Part shown: positions 43,606-52,334 of the stretch, piece by piece
Position numbering within the stretch: the stretch's first letter is position 1
How the letters are laid out: the number at the start of each line of letters is the position of its first letter
Assembly: GCF_001905845.1 (NCBI RefSeq)
Contig: NZ_LIVZ01000007.1
Location: 124,001-188,000 of the forward strand
DNA from: Streptomyces sp. TSRI0107
GTDB lineage: Bacteria > Actinomycetota > Actinomycetes > Streptomycetales > Streptomycetaceae
DNA: 64,000 bases
Reading direction: 5' to 3'
The notes under the pieces: generated by a model
What the model was told of the DNA's origin: nothing
Database searches by the model: none
Seen by the model: only the letters and a program-made list of their open reading frames with translations
Program-made: the position numbers and the translations under genes

Positions 43606-45804
43606 ATGGGCGACAAGGCGAATGTACATTCCGGAGCCGCCGGCAGGGCTACGGCGGCCGACCACCCCGCGTCCGTACGGAATGTGGTGCTGGTCGGCCA
43701 CTCCGGATCGGGCAAGACGACCCTGGTGGAGGCTCTCGCGCTGACCGCGGGAGCGGTGAACCGGGCGGGCCGTGTGGAGGACGGCGGCACCGTCTCCGAC
43801 TACGACGACATCGAGCACCGCCAGCAGCGCTCGGTGCAGCTGTCCCTGGTCCCCGTCGAATGGGACGGGATCAAGATCAATGTGCTGGACACCCCCGGAT
43901 ACGCCGACTTCGTCGGGGAGCTGCGGGCCGGTCTGCGTGCGGCGGACGCGGCCCTCTTCGTCGTCTCGGCCTCCGACGGCGTGGACGGCTCGACCCGCAT
44001 GGTGTGGGAGGAGTGCGCGGCCGTCGGCATGCCCCGGGCGATCGTCGTCACGCACCTGGAGGCCGCCCGCGCGGACTTCGAGGAGATGACCCGGATCTGC
44101 GCCGAGGCCTTCGGCGGCGACGACCCCGACGCCGTGCTGCCGCTGTACCTGCCGCTGCACGGCCCGGAGGGCCCGGACGGGCACGCGCCCGTCACCGGTC
44201 TGATCGGCCTGCTCACCCAGAAGCTGTTCGACTACTCGGGCGGGGAGCGCAAGGAGTCCGAGCCGGGCGAGGACCAGCTCCCGCTGATCGAGGAGGCCCG
44301 CAACCGGCTGATCGAGGGGATCATCGCCGAGAGCGAGGACGAGACCCTGATGGACCGCTACCTCGGCGGCGAGCAGATCGATCTGAAGACGCTCGTCGAG
44401 GACCTGGAGCGGGCCGTGGCACGGGGCACGTTCTTCCCCGTCCTGGCCGCCGCCCCGGCCGCCGACGGCGCCCGCCAGGGCATCGGCACGGTGGAGCTGC
44501 TGGAGCTCGTCACCGGCGGGTTCCCGACCCCGTTCGAGCACCCCACCCCCACGGTGACCACCATCGACGGCAGGCCGCGCGAGCTGAAGCCGTGCGACAC
44601 CGACGGCCCGCTGGTCGCGGAGGTCGTCAAGACGTCCTCCGACCCCTACGTCGGCCGGATCTCCCTGGTGCGGGTGTTCTCCGGCACCCTGCGCCCCGAC
44701 CAGACCGTCCACGTCTCCGGGCACGGCCTCGCCGACCGCGGCCACGAGGACCACGACGTCGACGAGAAAATCGGCGCGCTGTCCGTGCCCTTCGGCAAAC
44801 AGCAGCGACCGGTGACGCACGCCGTCGCCGGCGACCTGGCCTGTGTGGCCAAGCTGGGCCGCGCGGAGACCGGCGACACCCTCTCCGCCAAGGACGACCC
44901 GCTCCTGATGGAGCCCTGGCAGATGCCCGACCCGCTGCTGCCGCTCGCCATCCAGGCACACAGCAAGGCCGACGAGGACAAGCTCTCCCAGGGCCTGGCC
45001 CGGCTGGTCGCCGAGGATCCGACGATGCGGCTGGAGCAGAACCAGGACACCCACCAGGTGGTGCTGTGGTGTCTGGGCGAGGCCCACGCGGACGTCGCCC
45101 TGGAGCGGCTGCGCAGCCGCTACGGCGTCCAGGTCGACGTCATCCCGCACAGGGTGTCCCTCCGGGAGACGTTCGCGGGCAAGTCGGCCGGGCGCGGACG
45201 GCATGTGAAGCAGTCCGGCGGGCACGGGCAGTACGCCATCTGCGAGATCGAGGTGGAACCGCTGCCGGGCGGCTCGGGCATCGAGTTCGTCGACAAGGTG
45301 GTCGGCGGCGCGGTGCCGCGCCAGTTCATCCCGTCGGTGGAGAAGGGCGTCAGGGCCCAGGCCGCCAAGGGCGTCGCGTCGGGCTATCCGCTGATCGACG
45401 TCCGGGTCACGCTGCTGGACGGCAAGGCCCACTCGGTGGACTCCTCCGACGCCGCGTTCCAGACGGCGGGCGCGCTGGCGCTGCGGGAGGCGGCGTCCGA
45501 CGCGCGGATCCATCTGCTGGAGCCGGTGGCCGAGGTGAGCGTCCTGGTCGGCGACGAGTACGTGGGCGCCGTGATGAGCGACCTGTCCGGCCGGCGCGGC
45601 CGGGTGCTCGGCACCGAGCAGACACCCGGGGGGCGCACGGTGGTGCGCGCCGAGGTGCCCGAGATCGAGATCGGGCGGTACGCCGTCGATCTGCGCTCCC
45701 TGTCGCACGGCACGGCGCGCTTCGACCGCCGGTACGCGCGGCACGAGCCGATGCCGCCACAGGTCGCCGAACGCCTGCGTGAACAGGAGCGGGCCGCCTC
45801 CTAG
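43606..45804 (+). CDS. EF-G-like translation GTPase homologue (EF-G2 type) with a non-canonical G4 motif
   Basis: This 732-residue protein has all EF-G domains. G1 is GHSGSGKTT (31-39) and G3 DTPGYADF (95-102), but the guanine-specificity motif NKxD of G4 is replaced by THLE (149-152, AIVVTHLEAARADF). Domain II is ~295-410, and domain IV includes HVKQSGGHGQYAICEIEVEPL. It resembles the actinobacterial EF-G2 group, paralogous to FusA. The ATG is preceded by GGGAGG 9 nt upstream. It is not expected to replace FusA in translocation; function unknown. It is followed by a UUCG-type terminator. Confidence 0.88.
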   Translation: MGDKANVHSGAAGRATAADHPASVRNVVLVGHSGSGKTTLVEALALTAGAVNRAGRVEDGGTVSDYDDIEHRQQRSVQLSLVPVEWDGIKINVLDTPGYADFVGELRAGLRAADAALFVVSASDGVDGSTRMVWEECAAVGMPRAIVVTHLEAARADFEEMTRICAEAFGGDDPDAVLPLYLPLHGPEGPDGHAPVTGLIGLLTQKLFDYSGGERKESEPGEDQLPLIEEARNRLIEGIIAESEDETLMDRYLGGEQIDLKTLVEDLERAVARGTFFPVLAAAPAADGARQGIGTVELLELVTGGFPTPFEHPTPTVTTIDGRPRELKPCDTDGPLVAEVVKTSSDPYVGRISLVRVFSGTLRPDQTVHVSGHGLADRGHEDHDVDEKIGALSVPFGKQQRPVTHAVAGDLACVAKLGRAETGDTLSAKDDPLLMEPWQMPDPLLPLAIQAHSKADEDKLSQGLARLVAEDPTMRLEQNQDTHQVVLWCLGEAHADVALERLRSRYGVQVDVIPHRVSLRETFAGKSAGRGRHVKQSGGHGQYAICEIEVEPLPGGSGIEFVDKVVGGAVPRQFIPSVEKGVRAQAAKGVASGYPLIDVRVTLLDGKAHSVDSSDAAFQTAGALALREAASDARIHLLEPVAEVSVLVGDEYVGAVMSDLSGRRGRVLGTEQTPGGRTVVRAEVPEIEIGRYAVDLRSLSHGTARFDRRYARHEPMPPQVAERLREQERAAS

Positions 45805-45855
45805 TTGGGACGAGAGGACACTCAAGTGGCCTGAGAGGCCGCTTTCCTGCCATCC

Positions 45856-45881
45856 CGGCGGACGGCTTCGGCCGTCCGCCG
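45856..45881 (+). terminator. UUCG-loop terminator after the EF-G-like gene
   Basis: An 11-bp stem (CGGCGGACGGC at 45856-45866 with 45871-45881) is closed by a TTCG tetraloop. It lies 52 nt past the stop codon. Confidence 0.75.
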
Positions 45882-45987
45882 ACGCTTGTCGGTGCCTGCG
45901 GATACGCTGAAGACCTGATCAACAGGTGTGCGAAGCAGGGAAGTCGGGAAGGCCGCAGGACGACAGTGGCGGCGATCGGGGGCGGGA

Positions 45988-47643
45988 ATGACCGTTGACG
46001 GCGGTTACGCGGACATCTTCGGACCGCAGGTGCCGCGCACGGGCGACGAGGGCCAGACGGCGACCTTCGCGCTGGCGTCGGCGGCCTATCGGGACAACCC
46101 CGTGGAGGACATCAAGAAGGCCGACAACGAGTGGCACCAGTCGACCGTGAACGCGGGAAAGATCGCGCTGTTCAAGCCGAACCTGGGCGAGGCGTTCTCC
46201 CGCGCGGTGGTCGACCGCATGCTGGGCGGCGGCCGCAGCCCGCTCATCCAGTCGTTCGGCACGCAGCCCCAGGTGGTCGTCGAGCACTGCCTGGCCGCCA
46301 ACCGGCTGCGCCGCGAGCGGGACAACAAACTGACCGCGATCACGGTCCTGTGCGGGCTGATCTTCCTGCCGGGCTTCCTGGTGTGGCTGCTGGTGTTCCA
46401 GCTCCGCACCACCATGGCCAAGCGGGAGGACAGGCGGACCTCCGCCCTGGCCACCGCGCTGCTCGTGGCCGTCGGCGCGATGGCCGTGATCGTCCTGGTC
46501 CGGATGCCGTTCGGCGGCTTCTGGGGGTGGTACGCCCGCGCGGCGGTCGTCGCCCCCGTCGCGGGCTGGTTCCTGGCCAAGCAGCTCTGCGAGCGCACCG
46601 CGAAGGACCTCAGGGAGCGCTGGGACAGCCTGCTGTCGGGCAGCAGCATCGGTGCGAAGGTCCCGGAGGCGGTGCCCAGCAACCCCGGTGAGACGGCCGC
46701 CGAGCAGCTGCGCCAGTCCCTCGCCAAACTCAGCGCCGAGCAGCAGTCGAACTCCGTGTTCTACGCCGGTCCCAAGGGGATCCTCGGCATGGGCACCCGC
46801 TGGGGCTCCTGGCAGCTCGCCGAGGAGCTGGTCCCCGCCCACGCCGACCGCGAGATCCACCCGTTCCGCAGCTGGGACGTCATACGCGCGATCCACGACC
46901 AGCTGCGCATGCTGGAGCGCGGCCCGCTGAACACCGGCGGCTTCCCGACCCCGTCGATACGGCACTGGATCGTCACCCCGATCGGCGAGAACGCCAAGGC
47001 GGTCTCCCGGCCGGAGGGCACCGACGTGGAGGCGTACCAGGTCAAGCCGCACGCCATACAGGACATCTGCAACAAGCAGCAGTTCGGCGCCGGCGACCGG
47101 CACTACCTGGGCGTCCAGTGGACGCTGTGGGACGGCCAGCTGGTCCTCACCATGCTGATCACCGTCACCGTCCTGCACTCCACGCTGCGCATCGAGGTCA
47201 CCGGTCACGCCCTGGGCCCGGTGAACGGCCTGTTCACCACCAAGTCGGAGGCGCCGACCAAGACGGTCAGCAAGTCGCTCAAGCCGTGGGAGACCCGCAC
47301 GGTGAAGCTGCCGCTGGTCACCAGCGACGAGGTGGTCCGGCTCGCCGTGCGGGCGCCGATCAGCTGGTATCCCCCGCTGCTGAAGTGGCTGGGCGGCTCC
47401 ATCGGCCTGCCCGAGCCGTTCGGTCTGCGGCACGCATGGGCCGACCAGCCGTGGCGGCACCGCTTCATGGCCGACGACGCGCTGCGCGCCGCGACGCCGG
47501 TGCTGCGCGTGGTGCACTCCGCGGCGATCAAGGTGCTGGACGAGAACGGCGTCGACACGGAGAAGTTCGGCAGCCGCTCCGCCTTCCTCAGCACGGCGGT
47601 GCAGGACCCGAGCCCGCGCAAGGCCGACGTCTACGACGCGTAG
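45988..47643 (+). CDS. Unrecognised membrane protein of 551 residues
   Basis: I do not recognise this family. Residues 1-112 are soluble, with ASAAYRDNPVEDIKKADNEWHQ and LLxGGRSPLIQSFGTQPQVVVEH-like text. Three membrane segments follow at ~116-138, 152-172 and 179-198. The large C-terminal part (200-551) contains VFYAGPKGILGMGTRWGSWQL, a possible fourth hydrophobic strand (LVLTMLITVTVLHSTL) and a basic/aromatic end. ATG at 45988 has only a weak G-rich stretch upstream, and a GTG at 45928 is an alternative start. I recall a similar gene at this place in S. coelicolor. It is flanked by terminators on both sides, so it is probably monocistronic. Confidence 0.7.
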   Translation: MTVDGGYADIFGPQVPRTGDEGQTATFALASAAYRDNPVEDIKKADNEWHQSTVNAGKIALFKPNLGEAFSRAVVDRMLGGGRSPLIQSFGTQPQVVVEHCLAANRLRRERDNKLTAITVLCGLIFLPGFLVWLLVFQLRTTMAKREDRRTSALATALLVAVGAMAVIVLVRMPFGGFWGWYARAAVVAPVAGWFLAKQLCERTAKDLRERWDSLLSGSSIGAKVPEAVPSNPGETAAEQLRQSLAKLSAEQQSNSVFYAGPKGILGMGTRWGSWQLAEELVPAHADREIHPFRSWDVIRAIHDQLRMLERGPLNTGGFPTPSIRHWIVTPIGENAKAVSRPEGTDVEAYQVKPHAIQDICNKQQFGAGDRHYLGVQWTLWDGQLVLTMLITVTVLHSTLRIEVTGHALGPVNGLFTTKSEAPTKTVSKSLKPWETRTVKLPLVTSDEVVRLAVRAPISWYPPLLKWLGGSIGLPEPFGLRHAWADQPWRHRFMADDALRAATPVLRVVHSAAIKVLDENGVDTEKFGSRSAFLSTAVQDPSPRKADVYDA

Positions 47644-47664
47644 GCTCCGGCGGTTCGGGCGCGT

Positions 47665-47712
47665 GCGGGGTCTGGGTGGCCGTCCCTGGGGGCTGCGCCC
47701 CCAGACCCCCGC
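47665..47712. terminator. Nested hairpins between the membrane protein gene and the HIT gene
   Basis: A perfect inner stem CTGGGGGC-TGC-GCCCCCAG (47686-47704) lies inside an imperfect outer pairing of GCGGGGTCTGG with CCAGACCCCCGC. It sits between two convergent stops and is probably bidirectional. Confidence 0.65.
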
Positions 47713-47728
47713 TTCCGTCGCCCGGGAC

Positions 47729-48289
47729 TCACCCCGCGGGCCAGGCCTCCGCCAGCATCTTCCGGGTGTCCGCCAGCAGCTGCGGCAGCACCTTGGTGTG
47801 GCCGACGACCGGCATGAAGTTCGTGTCGCCGCCCCACCGGGGCACGATGTGCTGGTGCAGATGCGCGGCGATCCCGGCGCCCGCCACCGAGCCCTGGTTC
47901 ATGCCGATGTTGAAGCCGTGCGCCCCGGACGCGGTGCGCAGCGCCGTCATGGCCTGCTTGGTCAGCTCCGCCAGCTCGGCGGTCTCCGCGTCGGTGAGGT
48001 CCGTGTAGTCGGCGACATGGCGGTACGGCACGGTCATCAGATGGCCACCGTTGTACGGGTACAGGTTCAGCACCGCGTACACCTGCTCACCGCGCCGGAC
48101 GACCAGCCCGTCCTCGTCGGATTTGGCCGGGATGGAGCAGAACGGGCAGCCGTCGTCGGCCCCCGGGCCGGTCGGCTTGTTCTCACCCTGGATGTAGGCC
48201 ATCCGGTGGGGCGTCCACAGGCGCTGGAACGCGTCCTGCGTCCCCACTCCGATCTGCTGCTCCGGCTCACTCGTCATGCTAGGCAGCAT
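47729..48289 (-). CDS. HIT family hydrolase/phosphorylase-like protein
   Basis: This 186-residue protein carries the histidine triad AAHLHQHIVPRW (His-x-His-x-His near residues 148-152) and an N-terminal zinc knuckle-like CPFCSI. NLYPYNGGHLMTVPYRHV is the usual nucleotide-binding part. This is the AP4A phosphorylase-like HIT subgroup whose mycobacterial member lies between thrS and pgsA1; here the EF-G-like gene, a membrane protein gene and a channel gene are in between. ATG at 48289 is preferred because GGGGGAAG lies 5-6 nt upstream; ATG at 48277 is an alternative. Substrate not predictable in detail. Confidence 0.9.
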   Translation of the reverse strand: MLPSMTSEPEQQIGVGTQDAFQRLWTPHRMAYIQGENKPTGPGADDGCPFCSIPAKSDEDGLVVRRGEQVYAVLNLYPYNGGHLMTVPYRHVADYTDLTDAETAELAELTKQAMTALRTASGAHGFNIGMNQGSVAGAGIAAHLHQHIVPRWGGDTNFMPVVGHTKVLPQLLADTRKMLAEAWPAG

Positions 48290-48356
48290 ATGGCTTCCCC
48301 CGTTCGCGGCGTGTCGCCGGGGCGGGCGGGGGGCGGTCACCGGCCAAGCTGGGCCA

Positions 48357-49019
48357 GTGCATGACGACGACAGCCCCGCGGCTCGCTGGGAGCAGCGCAC
48401 CGAGATCCCCCTTTTCCTGGCGTCGCTGATCTTCATGGCTGCCTATGCCACCCGGGTCCTGGCCGTGAACCTGCCGTCCTTCTGGCAGAACCTGTGCGGG
48501 TTCACGCTGCTCGCCGTCTGGCTGCTGGGCTTCGCGGACTACGCCGTGCGCTGGCGGCTGAGCGGGCAGGGCCTGCGTTTCGTCCCCACGCACGTGCTGC
48601 ACACTGTGGTCGTCATCCTGCCCCTGCTGCGCCCGCTGCGGATCGTCCCGCTCTACGACGTCGTCCAGCGCCGGCGCGGACAGCCCCGGCTGTCGCTGTA
48701 CGCGCGCGTGATCGCCTACGCCGGTCTGTCGACCGTGCTGCTCGGGTTCTCCGGGGCGCTGGCGGTCTACCAGCAGGAGCGCGGGGCGCCGGGGGCGAAC
48801 ATGCGGACGTTCGGGGACGCCGTGTGGTGGGCCGCCGAGACCCTCAGCACGGTCGGCTACGGCGACATCACGCCGGTGACCTTCCTGGGCCGGGTGATCG
48901 CGATCGGCATGATGGCCGGCGGACTGGCCCTGCTCGGCGCGGTCACGGGGTCGTTCTCGTCCTGGGTGATGCAGACCTTCACCCGAGAGGGAGACGAGCC
49001 GAGGCCCCCGGGAAGATGA
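48357..49019 (+). CDS. Two-pore-helix potassium channel
   Basis: This 220-residue protein has the selectivity filter TVGYGD at 165-170 (ETLSTVGYGDITPVTFLGRV). Hydrophobic segments lie at about 18-36, 46-62, 78-93, 114-134 and 174-200, suggesting a partial voltage-sensor-like bundle before the pore; a RPLRIVPLYDVV stretch near 92-103 has a few S4-like arginines. It starts at GTG 48357, 67 nt from the divergent HIT gene. The stop lies in the loop of a terminator hairpin shared with convergent thrS. Confidence 0.9.
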   Translation: MHDDDSPAARWEQRTEIPLFLASLIFMAAYATRVLAVNLPSFWQNLCGFTLLAVWLLGFADYAVRWRLSGQGLRFVPTHVLHTVVVILPLLRPLRIVPLYDVVQRRRGQPRLSLYARVIAYAGLSTVLLGFSGALAVYQQERGAPGANMRTFGDAVWWAAETLSTVGYGDITPVTFLGRVIAIGMMAGGLALLGAVTGSFSSWVMQTFTREGDEPRPPGR

Positions 49020-49035
49020 CCTTCCCGGGGGCCTC
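49001..49035. terminator. Bidirectional terminator overlapping the channel stop codon
   Basis: A perfect 15-bp stem (GAGGCCCCCGGGAAG at 49001-49015 with 49021-49035) has loop ATGAC, which contains the channel gene's TGA. It serves both the channel gene and thrS. Confidence 0.75.
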
Positions 49036-49052
49036 CTCGCTGGTGGGCGGGA

Positions 49053-51029
49053 TCAGACCTGCGTCCGCTCCTCGACGACCTTCGCGATCTTCGCGATGGC
49101 CTCGTCGAACGGAATGCCGTTCTCCTGCGAGCCGTCGCGGTAGCGGAACGACACCGACCCGGCGGACATGTCCTCGTCGCCCGCGATGACCATGAAGGGC
49201 ACCTTCTGCTTCTGGGCGTTGCGGATCTTCTTCTGCATCCGGTCCGACGACGAGTCGACCTCGACCCGCAGCCCCTTCTTCTTCGCCTCCGCGGCGAACT
49301 TCTGCAGGTACTCGACGTGCGCGTCGCCGATCGGGATGCCGATCGCCTGCACCGGAGCCAGCCAGGCCGGGAACGCGCCCGCGTAGTGCTCCAGGAGCAC
49401 GGCGAAGAACCGCTCGATGGAGCCGAACAGCGCGCGGTGGATCATGACCGGCCGCTGCTTGGTGCCGTCCGCGCCGGTGTACTCCAGGTCGAAGCGCTCC
49501 GGCAGGTTGAAGTCGAGCTGGATGGTCGACATCTGCCAGGTGCGGCCGATGGCGTCCTTGGCCTGCACGGAGATCTTCGGGCCGTAGAAGGCGGCGCCGC
49601 CCGGGTCGGGGACCAGCGGCAGGCCCTGCTTCTCGGCGACCTGGCGCAGCGTCTCGGTCGCCTCCTCCCAGACCTCGTCCGAGCCGACGAACTTCTCCGG
49701 GTCCTTGGTGGACAGCTCCAGGTAGAAGTCGGTCAGGCCGTAGTCGCGCAGCAGGTTCAGCACGAAGGTGAGCGTCTTGTCCAGCTCGTCGGACATCTGC
49801 TCGCGGGTGCAGTAGATGTGCGCGTCGTCCTGGGTGAAGCCGCGGGCACGGGTCAGGCCGTGCACGACGCCCGACTTCTCGTACCGGTACACGGTCCCGA
49901 ACTCGAAGAGGCGCAGCGGCAGTTCACGGTACGAACGCCCGCGCGCGTCGAAGATCAGGTTGTGCATCGGGCAGTTCATGGGCTTGAGGTAGTAGTCCAC
50001 GCCCTCGTCGAGCTGCATGGGCGGGTACATGCCCTCGGCGTACCAGTCCAGGTGGCCGGACGTCTCGAAGAGCTTCCCCTTCGTCGCGTGCGGCGTGTAG
50101 ACGAACTCGTAGCCCTCTTCCTCGTGGCGGCGCCGCGAGTAGTCCTCCATGACCCGGCGGACGATGCCGCCCTTGGGGTGGAAGACGGCGAGGCCGGAGC
50201 CGATCTGCTCCGGGATGGAGAACAGGTCCAGCTCGTTGCCCAGCTTGCGGTGGTCGCGCTTCTCGGCCTCGGCGAGGAAGTCCAGGTACGCCTTCAGCTC
50301 GTCCTTGGACGGCCAGGCGGTGCCGTAGATGCGCTGGAGCATGGGGTTCTTCTCGCTGCCGCGCCAGTAGGCGGCCGCGTTGCGCATCAGCTTGAACGCC
50401 GGGATGAGCCGGGTGGAGGGCAGGTGCGGACCGCGGCAGAGGTCCTTCCAGCACAGCTCGCCGGTCTTGGCGTCCAGGTTGTCGTAGATCGTCAGCTCGC
50501 CGGCGCCGACCTCGACGTCCGCGCCGTCGTCCGAGGAGGCGGAGCCCTTGAGGCCGATCAGCTCCAGCTTGTACGGCTCGTTCGCCAGCTCCTCGCGGGC
50601 GGCCTCGTCGGTCACCACGCGGCGGGCGAACCTCTGCCCCCGCTTCTGGATCTCCTGCATCTTCTTCTCGATGGCCTTGAGATCCTCGGGCGTGAACGGC
50701 TTCTCGACGTCGAAGTCGTAGTAGAAGCCGTCCTTGACGGGCGGGCCGATGCCCAGCTTCGCCTCGGGGAACAGTTCCTGCACGGCCTGCGCCATGACGT
50801 GCGCGGTGGAGTGGCGCAGGATGTTCAGGCCGTCCTCGGAGGAGATCTCGACGCCCTCGACCTCGTCGCCGTCGGAGAGCACGTACGACAGGTCCCGGAG
50901 CTCACCGCCCACGCGCGCGGCGATGATCGAGCGCTCGCCGGCGAAGAGGTCGGCGGCCGTGGTGCCCGTCGTCACCGCGCGCTCTTCCCGCTCGGAATCG
51001 CGTTGGATGATCACACGGACGTCTGACAC
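49053..51029 (-). CDS. thrS: Threonyl-tRNA synthetase
   Basis: This 658-residue class II synthetase has the full architecture: TGS domain (SDVRVIIQRDSER... to residue ~65), N2 editing-like domain (HSTAHVMAQAVQELFPEAKLGIGP and CRGPHLPST with its Cys/His), catalytic core (YLKPMNCPMHNLIF, GTVYRYEKSGVVHGLTRARGFTQDDAHIYC, HRALFGSIERF) and the C-terminal anticodon-binding domain (PVQAIGIPIGDAHVEYLQKF). Start ATG MSDVRVII. Monocistronic or first of a short unit. Confidence 0.98.
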   Translation of the reverse strand: MSDVRVIIQRDSEREERAVTTGTTAADLFAGERSIIAARVGGELRDLSYVLSDGDEVEGVEISSEDGLNILRHSTAHVMAQAVQELFPEAKLGIGPPVKDGFYYDFDVEKPFTPEDLKAIEKKMQEIQKRGQRFARRVVTDEAAREELANEPYKLELIGLKGSASSDDGADVEVGAGELTIYDNLDAKTGELCWKDLCRGPHLPSTRLIPAFKLMRNAAAYWRGSEKNPMLQRIYGTAWPSKDELKAYLDFLAEAEKRDHRKLGNELDLFSIPEQIGSGLAVFHPKGGIVRRVMEDYSRRRHEEEGYEFVYTPHATKGKLFETSGHLDWYAEGMYPPMQLDEGVDYYLKPMNCPMHNLIFDARGRSYRELPLRLFEFGTVYRYEKSGVVHGLTRARGFTQDDAHIYCTREQMSDELDKTLTFVLNLLRDYGLTDFYLELSTKDPEKFVGSDEVWEEATETLRQVAEKQGLPLVPDPGGAAFYGPKISVQAKDAIGRTWQMSTIQLDFNLPERFDLEYTGADGTKQRPVMIHRALFGSIERFFAVLLEHYAGAFPAWLAPVQAIGIPIGDAHVEYLQKFAAEAKKKGLRVEVDSSSDRMQKKIRNAQKQKVPFMVIAGDEDMSAGSVSFRYRDGSQENGIPFDEAIAKIAKVVEERTQV

Positions 51030-51119
51030 CGGTCTCTCCTGACTGAAGATGGATGCGGCGCCATACCGAGAGCGCGCGCAATAGGGGATCGTACCGACCC
51101 GGGCCCGCCCTCCGCGAAA

Positions 51120-52334
51120 TCAGTCCCCGGCGCACGCCTCCTCGAAGAAGTCGAGATTCTCCTGGAGGGACTTCATCAGCCGGTCCCGTTCCGCCTCGTC
51201 CACCTGCACCGGTACGACGCCGGAGGCCCCGGTCAGCCGCCGGAAGCCGTCCCGGCTCTCCAGCCGCCCGTGCACCCGCACCGGCAGCCCCACGAGGTGT
51301 GCCTGCCCGGCGATGCGGTAGTCCTCCTCGTCGAGCACGAGCCGCACGTGCGGCACCTCCGCGCCGGCGAGCACCCGCAGCCGTACGTGGCCCTCGCCGC
51401 TCGGCCCGGACCTGCGCATCCGGACGACGGCGCCGGTGATCCGCACCGGCTGGGACGGCTCGGCGCGCCGGTAGCGGGCCCCGGCCTCGCGCAGCACGGG
51501 CAGGTCGCCGGGCGAGAACTCGACGGCCTCGGCGGAGGCGACCGCGCCCTCGGGGGTGCCGGCGGCGGGTGCCCACGCGACGGCGATCCGGGCTCCCTCG
51601 GTGCCCCGGACGAGGGCGGTCAGCGCCTCGGTGAGCTCGCGGCTGACGCCGGCCTCGACGGCGCCGTCGAAGGCGTCCATGCCGCCGGTGGCCCGCCGGT
51701 AGTCGATCGCCTCGCGGGCGGCGTACAGCGCCTGGTGGAGGCGTACGACCAGGGGGCGTCCGCCGGCGACGGGCACGAAGGCGGTGAGGGCGCGGCCGCC
51801 GTCGGCGGGGCCGGCCAGGACGTTCTCCAGTTCGGCGGCGGCCGCGCGGCGGTGCCGGGCCCCGTAGTAGCCGGCTCGCGCGCGGGTGGCGAGGGCGGCG
51901 GCGAGCAGGGTCTGGCGGGCGGCGGTGCGCAGCTGCTCCTCGACGGTCCAGGCGTCGGCGCCGGCCGGTCCGCCCGGGACGTCCCGCCACCAGCGGATCT
52001 CGTCGCTGGGCACGGCGAGCCCGACCAGCACCTCCCGGGCGGCGGGGCTGGCGCTGCGGGCGAGGGCGGTGAGGGCCTCGCCGAGCAGGTCGTCGCTGTC
52101 GGGGAAGGCGCGGCTCTCGGGGACGAGCAGGCTGGTGCCGCTGCCGCCGGGGCCGGGCGGGGTCCAGCGGCCGTAGCGGCCGGGGGCGCCGCCGCGGCGC
52201 TGCCAGCCGTGCCGGCGCAGCAGGGCGCTGAGCACGGCGGGGTCGACGCGGCCGGGCTCGGGCGGCTGGTCCCAGCGGATCTCGGGGTGCGGGCGCACCG
52301 GCCGCAGGGGCTCGTGGAGCGGGCGGTGGGTCAT
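51120..52334 (-). CDS. Unrecognised 404-residue protein with an OB-like C-terminus
   Basis: I cannot name a family. The N-terminal ~60 residues include VLSALLRRHGWQRRGGAPGRYGRWTP, then a long helical region with Ala/Arg-rich segments (~100-290; RAGYYGARHRRAAAAELENVL, LYAAREAIDYRRATGG). The last ~110 residues (VRITGAVVRMRRS... to LVGLPVRVHGRLESRDGFRRLTGASGVVPV) alternate strands like an OB fold, a common nucleic-acid-binding module. No enzyme motif is seen. ATG at 52334 overlaps the stop of the DUF4365-like gene by 4 nt (ATGA), so the two proteins are probably made together and may act together. Confidence 0.7.
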   Translation of the reverse strand: MTHRPLHEPLRPVRPHPEIRWDQPPEPGRVDPAVLSALLRRHGWQRRGGAPGRYGRWTPPGPGGSGTSLLVPESRAFPDSDDLLGEALTALARSASPAAREVLVGLAVPSDEIRWWRDVPGGPAGADAWTVEEQLRTAARQTLLAAALATRARAGYYGARHRRAAAAELENVLAGPADGGRALTAFVPVAGGRPLVVRLHQALYAAREAIDYRRATGGMDAFDGAVEAGVSRELTEALTALVRGTEGARIAVAWAPAAGTPEGAVASAEAVEFSPGDLPVLREAGARYRRAEPSQPVRITGAVVRMRRSGPSGEGHVRLRVLAGAEVPHVRLVLDEEDYRIAGQAHLVGLPVRVHGRLESRDGFRRLTGASGVVPVQVDEAERDRLMKSLQENLDFFEEACAGD

